Of a stretch of 64,000 bases of DNA, positions 61,210 to 64,000 are shown one piece after another. The translations under genes and the position numbers were made by a program. The first letter of the stretch is position 1, and each line of letters begins with the position of its first letter. The notes below the pieces were generated by a model. The model made no database searches, was not told where the DNA came from, and worked only from the letters and a program-made list of their open reading frames with translations. Origin of the DNA: Paraburkholderia sp. PGU19. GTDB lineage: Bacteria; Pseudomonadota; Gammaproteobacteria; Burkholderiales; Burkholderiaceae. The stretch lies in contig NZ_AP023180.1 in the NCBI RefSeq assembly GCF_013426915.1, positions 2,170,001 to 2,234,000 of the forward strand, written 5' to 3'.

Positions 61210-61881
61210 TTACGCTGTCTCTTGCAACTCGCTGCCGATGCGCGCGCGCTCCCATGCGGCCCAGTCGGCTGCGACGCCTGCCAGTTCGGCGTGCGCGCGC
61301 TTCAGCGCCTCGATGCGCGCTTCCTGATCGGAGAACTGCAATGGCTGCGCGTCAACGAAGCGCGGATCGTTGGCACCGATGAAAGCAAATGCGGCTTTGA
61401 GCGCCGGGGTCAGCGCATCCATCGACGAAAACGGCGTGCCGGGACGCAAATCTGCGCCGCGCGTCGTGATGAACAACACCTTCTGGCGGTTCAACTGGCC
61501 CACGATGTTCCCGTCAGCGCTCTTCTTGTAGGTAATGCCGGGACGCGTGGCGCTGTCGATGAAAGCCTTGAATGCCGAAGGCATCGACCAGTTGTACATC
61601 GGCATCGCAAACACGAAGGCGTCGGCTTCGAGCAGTCGCTGGCAGAGCGCGTCGGAGGCGGCCAGCGTCGCGCGCATCTCGGCCGTGCGCTCGTGTTCTT
61701 CCTTGTAGGTCGCGATGGCAAAGGCCTCGGTGACGTGCGGCGGCGTATCGACCGTGACATCCAGATAGTCGACTTCGACATCCACACCTTCGGCGCGCAG
61801 GTTCTTAAGGAACTGGCGCGACAGTGCGCGGGAATTGGACCGTTCGCGCTTGGCGCTCGAATCGACATGGAAAATTTTCAT
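61210..61881 (-). CDS. FMN-dependent NADH-azoreductase / quinone reductase
   Basis: 223 residues of the AcpD/AzoR flavodoxin-like fold: MKIFHVDSSAKRERSNSRALSRQFLKNL (FMN phosphate loop), AFVFAMPMYNWSMPSAFKAFIDSATRPG (typical AzoR block), and VLFITTRGADLRPGTPFSSMDAL. It reduces quinones and azo compounds with NADH and protects against electrophiles. Its promoter region carries the 25-bp palindrome at 61895-61919, shared with the secreted cupin gene. Convergent with the Rrf2 gene. Confidence 0.93.
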   Translation of the reverse strand: MKIFHVDSSAKRERSNSRALSRQFLKNLRAEGVDVEVDYLDVTVDTPPHVTEAFAIATYKEEHERTAEMRATLAASDALCQRLLEADAFVFAMPMYNWSMPSAFKAFIDSATRPGITYKKSADGNIVGQLNRQKVLFITTRGADLRPGTPFSSMDALTPALKAAFAFIGANDPRFVDAQPLQFSDQEARIEALKRAHAELAGVAADWAAWERARIGSELQETA

Positions 61882-61894
61882 CTTGCTCTCCAGT

Positions 61895-61919
61895 AACTGC
61901 GATCAAAGTTATCGTAGTT
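61895..61919 (-). promoter_or_regulatory. 25-bp operator-like palindrome, copy 1 (azoreductase)
   Basis: AACTGCGAT-N7-ATCGTAGTT, arms matching in 8 of 9 positions, 14 bases upstream of the azoreductase start codon. A copy with the same arms and spacing lies at 63665. It likely binds a repressor that responds to quinone or electrophile stress; the regulator is not identified. Confidence 0.65.
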
Positions 61920-62005
61920 GTGAGGATAGAGAGTTTGCTGGCGGTGCGCAACAGAGGTGGCGCAAGCGCGGTCGACGCGAGTGCGGTTCGAAGGCTCGCG
62001 GGAAA

Positions 62006-62040
62006 ACGGCGCATGCCTTACGCAGTAAGGCATGCGCCGT
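62006..62040 (-). terminator. Perfect 16-bp hairpin
   Basis: ACGGCGCATGCCTTAC (62006-62021) and its exact complement (62025-62040) around a three-base loop, with a T-run on the leftward side. Best read as a terminator of leftward transcription arriving from the DUF3331 gene. Confidence 0.65.
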
Positions 62041-62396
62041 TGTTGCGCATCGCGGCAAGCCGATAGGAGAGAAAAACGGGATTCAGTGTTGCGCGGGACG
62101 ACTGCGGTTGCGACGAAGGTTTCACCTCGGTGCCGCCGCGCCATCGCACGAGCGCGTGGGAACTTCTCGTGTAGCGCTTCCAAAAGTCATGCGTATGACA
62201 AAGGCACGCAACGCCATATGAGCCATGCGTGAACTGAAGGTTGGATGCTGCGCGTGCAACGAATGTTGCCGCGTGAAGCGCATGAGCCAATCAACAACGC
62301 GCAGCACCAATATGTGGAATCGCCGGAGCTGCCCAGCTGTGGCGTTTAAGGTTTGTTCAGATTTCTCGACGCACACACAAGAACGTGCATGCAAAA

Positions 62397-62834
62397 TCAA
62401 TCGAGCAAGATTCCGCTCGGACCGGACGGCACGGCGGATGCCAGGATCATCCTGTCGCGGTTAGCGGGGAAATAGCTTTCGCAAGCCCTCGGTCGAAACA
62501 CCGGGTCGCCACGCCGGATCGGCATACCCGTCAGCACGCAGAACGAGTCCATGCGTGCGAGACCGATTCGCCATACCTGATCGGCGTAATGACCTGAGCG
62601 TGGATCGCTCCAGCACACGCTGAGTGTCTTCGATGACAGCTGTTCAAGAATGGAAATATGCGCCGGCGGTGGCTCGACCTCGACAGGCTCCAGCGCTTCA
62701 GGCGGGGGACGCTTGGTCATGCGGAATTTCTTTTTTGGACCGTATTGTGCTTTCCTGGCAGATTCAATGGTTGTAGGCATCAGGACGCCTACCAATGCGC
62801 GTCTAACGATATCTTCTTCAACCGGACGAGTCAT
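62397..62834 (-). CDS. DUF3331 domain protein
   Basis: 145 residues from the second ATG (62834), spaced six bases from GGAGG. The second half has the DUF3331 pattern: VCWSDPRSGHYADQVWRIGLARMDSFCVLTGMPIRRGDPVFRPRACESYFPANRDRMILASAVP. The N-terminus (~60 residues) is basic then Pro/Glu-rich. The family is largely confined to Burkholderia and relatives, with unknown function. The conserved Cys/His/Arg set suggests a small metal or zinc-ribbon-like domain, but that is a guess. Confidence 0.85.
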   Translation of the reverse strand: MTRPVEEDIVRRALVGVLMPTTIESARKAQYGPKKKFRMTKRPPPEALEPVEVEPPPAHISILEQLSSKTLSVCWSDPRSGHYADQVWRIGLARMDSFCVLTGMPIRRGDPVFRPRACESYFPANRDRMILASAVPSGPSGILLD

Positions 62835-63164
62835 CATTCACCTCCGTCACAGAGTTTGGCTGGCGGCACGCTCCTTCGCGGCCGAGGTGCTGCTGCTGAC
62901 GTCAACAGTGTTGTACGGTGTGGCTCGCAAGGCAGATCAGTGACTTGCCTGCATGGCGCGCAGCGATACGCGAAACCGAGTCCCGACATCAACGCGCCGT
63001 GACTCTATATTGGACGTTCAGGCGGCCATACAGCAAGTTAAGCGTTGTTAACCGGAAAGTGCAATGAAATACTTTCCGCTTCAGGTGTCTGAATTCCTTT
63101 AGGCCCGACAAGGCCCGCATCACTATATGTATAGTGAGCATGTCGGCTTAAAGATGTATTGCCA
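62835..63164. other. Intergenic region, no gene seen
   Basis: 330 bases between the DUF3331 start and the cupin stop. It carries the DUF3331 ribosome site and promoter. I see no tRNA fold, strong hairpin or coding frame of quality. Confidence 0.5.
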
Positions 63165-63596
63165 TTACTTCTTGTCCCATGTGACGAGGTCTTTATCGTT
63201 GTCGTCAGCGACAAAGATGGCAAGCAGCTTCGCTGGCCTGGTCTTGCTTGCGTTTTCGCTGACCATGTGGTGCACGCCCGGTGCTTCCGTCCAGCTTTCA
63301 CCTGCGTGATACACGCGCGCTTCGCCATCGTCGACCTTGCTTCGGATCTCGCCCTGCAGCACGTAGCCAACCACGAACGCCTGCCCATGTCGATGTGACG
63401 GCGACACGCCGCCCGGTTTGTAGTCGACCACGATAGCCGTCATGGTCTTGCCGGGCACATTTGCGATCGGCGTCTGGAACGCCGGGTTGATGTGCTCGCG
63501 CGGCCCATCGACGCCATGCGCGTGCGCCGCGTGAGGCGCCGTCAATGCGATGCAGGCTGCCGCCGTGGAGGCAAGAACGGTCTGAACGAAATTCAC
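63165..63596 (-). CDS. Secreted cupin-domain protein
   Basis: 143 residues. Signal peptide ~1-26 (ending AHAHG). The cupin core is seen as SPSHRHGQAFVVGYVLQGEIRSKVDDGEARVYHAGESWTEAPGVHHMV, with metal ligands His, His, and a late His. A periplasmic single-domain cupin of ~120 mature residues, probably binding Fe, Mn or Zn. It may be an oxygenase-like or quinone-related enzyme, since its promoter shares the 25-bp operator of the azoreductase. It is divergent from a partial MFS exporter gene. Confidence 0.9.
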   Translation of the reverse strand: MNFVQTVLASTAAACIALTAPHAAHAHGVDGPREHINPAFQTPIANVPGKTMTAIVVDYKPGGVSPSHRHGQAFVVGYVLQGEIRSKVDDGEARVYHAGESWTEAPGVHHMVSENASKTRPAKLLAIFVADDNDKDLVTWDKK

Positions 63597-63896
63597 TTTA
63601 ACTCTCCAAATAATGAATGGTTTGAGATGGCGCCGCGCAGCAGGCGGGCCAGGTCGACATTTTTAACTGCGACTAACAAAGTCGTAGTTAGAAGAGTAAA
63701 CGCTTTTTTGACAGCATGCAACGAAACGTCGGTTCACCTGCTTGCGATCTCCATTCCCACGAAATGGATTCTTGCCATCTTTGTCATAGATGTCTAGAAT
63801 CCGCGAAATTGACAGTTATGTCAAAGATGGCGGGAAAATGACCCGAACATGGCAAAACTGCCGCGCAGCGCGCGGCCTCAAGCGGAATCCATACTC
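63597..63896. other. Divergent gap between secreted cupin and MFS genes
   Basis: 300 bases, AT-rich in the middle (63655-63840) compared with its surroundings. It carries the second copy of the 25-bp operator (63665-63689) and must hold the promoters for both genes. I see no gene in it. Confidence 0.5.
63665..63689 (-). promoter_or_regulatory. 25-bp operator-like palindrome, copy 2 (cupin/MFS)
   Basis: AACTGCGAC-N7-GTCGTAGTT, with arms matching in 8 of 9 positions. It differs from copy 1 only at the inner pair (C/G instead of T/A) and in the seven-base centre. It is 69 bases upstream of the cupin start and ~210 bases upstream of the MFS start. Confidence 0.65.
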
Positions 63897-64000
63897 ATGT
63901 CCACCGAAGCATCACTTTCAACACCCGTCGGCGATCGAACCGCCGTATGGCGGCACATCTTCGCAGGCTTCTGCGCGAGCCTCGTCAGCATTGGGTTGGC
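63897..64000 (+). CDS. MFS transporter, YbfB/YjiJ type, 5' fragment (cut by window end)
   Basis: The first 34 codons from ATG 63897 read MSTEASLSTPVGDRTAVWRH then IFAGFCASLVSIGL, a cytoplasmic tail and the opening of TM1 resembling the 'GLARF' N-terminal signature of YbfB/YjiJ-like MFS proteins. Only 104 bases are visible, so the family call is tentative. It is divergent from the cupin gene and may share its operator. Confidence 0.6.
   Translation, partial: MSTEASLSTPVGDRTAVWRHIFAGFCASLVSIGL

Larger units (their letters stand above)
61882..62396. other. Intergenic region with operator and long hairpin, no gene
   Basis: 515 bases. It contains the azoreductase operator (61895-61919) and a long exact hairpin (62006-62040). 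The short frames seen lack ribosome sites or protein-like composition, so I call no gene. Confidence 0.5.

Noticed and set aside
1..64000. tRNA, rRNA, CRISPR array, IS element or prophage
   Set aside because: No cloverleaf-like sequences, no regular repeat-spacer pattern, no transposase, integrase or phage structural gene seen on either strand.

Overview
The window is GC-rich, densely packed chromosomal DNA of a Burkholderiales bacterium, most likely Paraburkholderia, Caballeronia or Burkholderia. This is inferred from gene content: DUF4148, DUF3331 and DUF2783 proteins, a KfrA-type coiled-coil protein, a FecI/FecR/FecA set, many LysR/IclR/AraC/MarR regulators and many stand-alone catabolic operons. 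It reads as accessory catabolic territory, as on a secondary replicon. I see no rRNA, tRNA, CRISPR array, IS element or prophage.

Layout. 1-3.8 kb: 3' end of a flavin-reductase-like gene, an AraC regulator, a DHA2 drug exporter overlapping an NTF2-like gene, and a glutathione S-transferase. 3.9-13.5 kb: a leftward operon for aerobic CoA-dependent 2-aminobenzoate (anthranilate) breakdown. In transcription order it holds a flavin monooxygenase/old-yellow-enzyme fusion, SDR, MarR, enoyl-CoA hydratase, acyl-CoA dehydrogenase, hotdog thioesterase, RidA, aminobenzoate-CoA ligase and a dienelactone hydrolase-SnoaL fusion. 13.9-21.8 kb: iron uptake, with one intact TonB receptor and a sigma factor/FecR/transducing receptor/unknown Tat-like protein operon. 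The transducing receptor is broken by a one-base frameshift. 22.1-25.5 kb: an 1122-residue KfrA-like protein with 70/77-residue repeats. 25.6-30.4 kb: glyoxalase-fold protein and LysR, LacI and an orphan periplasmic binding protein, and a frameshifted fatty-acid desaturase.

30.5-38.0 kb: a CoA-linked carboxylate catabolic island (MHS transporter + thiolase leftward; SDR + enoyl-CoA hydratase and a double CaiB CoA-transferase rightward; one LysR inside). All three transcription units carry the same promoter element, TCAATCGA-N13-GTCGTTTG, followed by correctly spaced -35/-10-like boxes. 38-43.3 kb: assorted small genes (AHSA1/ArsR pair, methyltransferase, glycine-zipper protein, DUF1275, a second dienelactone hydrolase, small secreted protein, AhpD-like protein). 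43.5-49.8 kb: a complete sugar/polyol ABC importer in two divergent operons with an SDR and an RpiR regulator.

49.9-56.2 kb: two tandem IclR regulators divergent from an aromatic-hydroxylase operon (metallo-beta-lactamase-fold protein lacking half its metal ligands, FAD monooxygenase, DUF2783, MFS importer). 56.4-59.3 kb: a decayed siderophore-type acetyltransferase, an Lrp regulator and an NCS1 permease with a structured leader. 59.5-64 kb: LysR, Rrf2, azoreductase, DUF3331, secreted cupin and the start of a YbfB/YjiJ-type MFS gene. The azoreductase and the cupin share a 25-bp operator-like palindrome, although no obvious regulator for it lies in the window.

Most notable: the three-copy promoter element of the CoA island, the shared azoreductase/cupin operator, the heptad-preserving repeat array in the KfrA-like protein, RidA inside an anthranilate-CoA operon, the metallo-beta-lactamase-fold protein with lost ligands, and clean one-base frame breaks in two otherwise healthy genes. 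All assignments come from reading the sequence; no database search was run.
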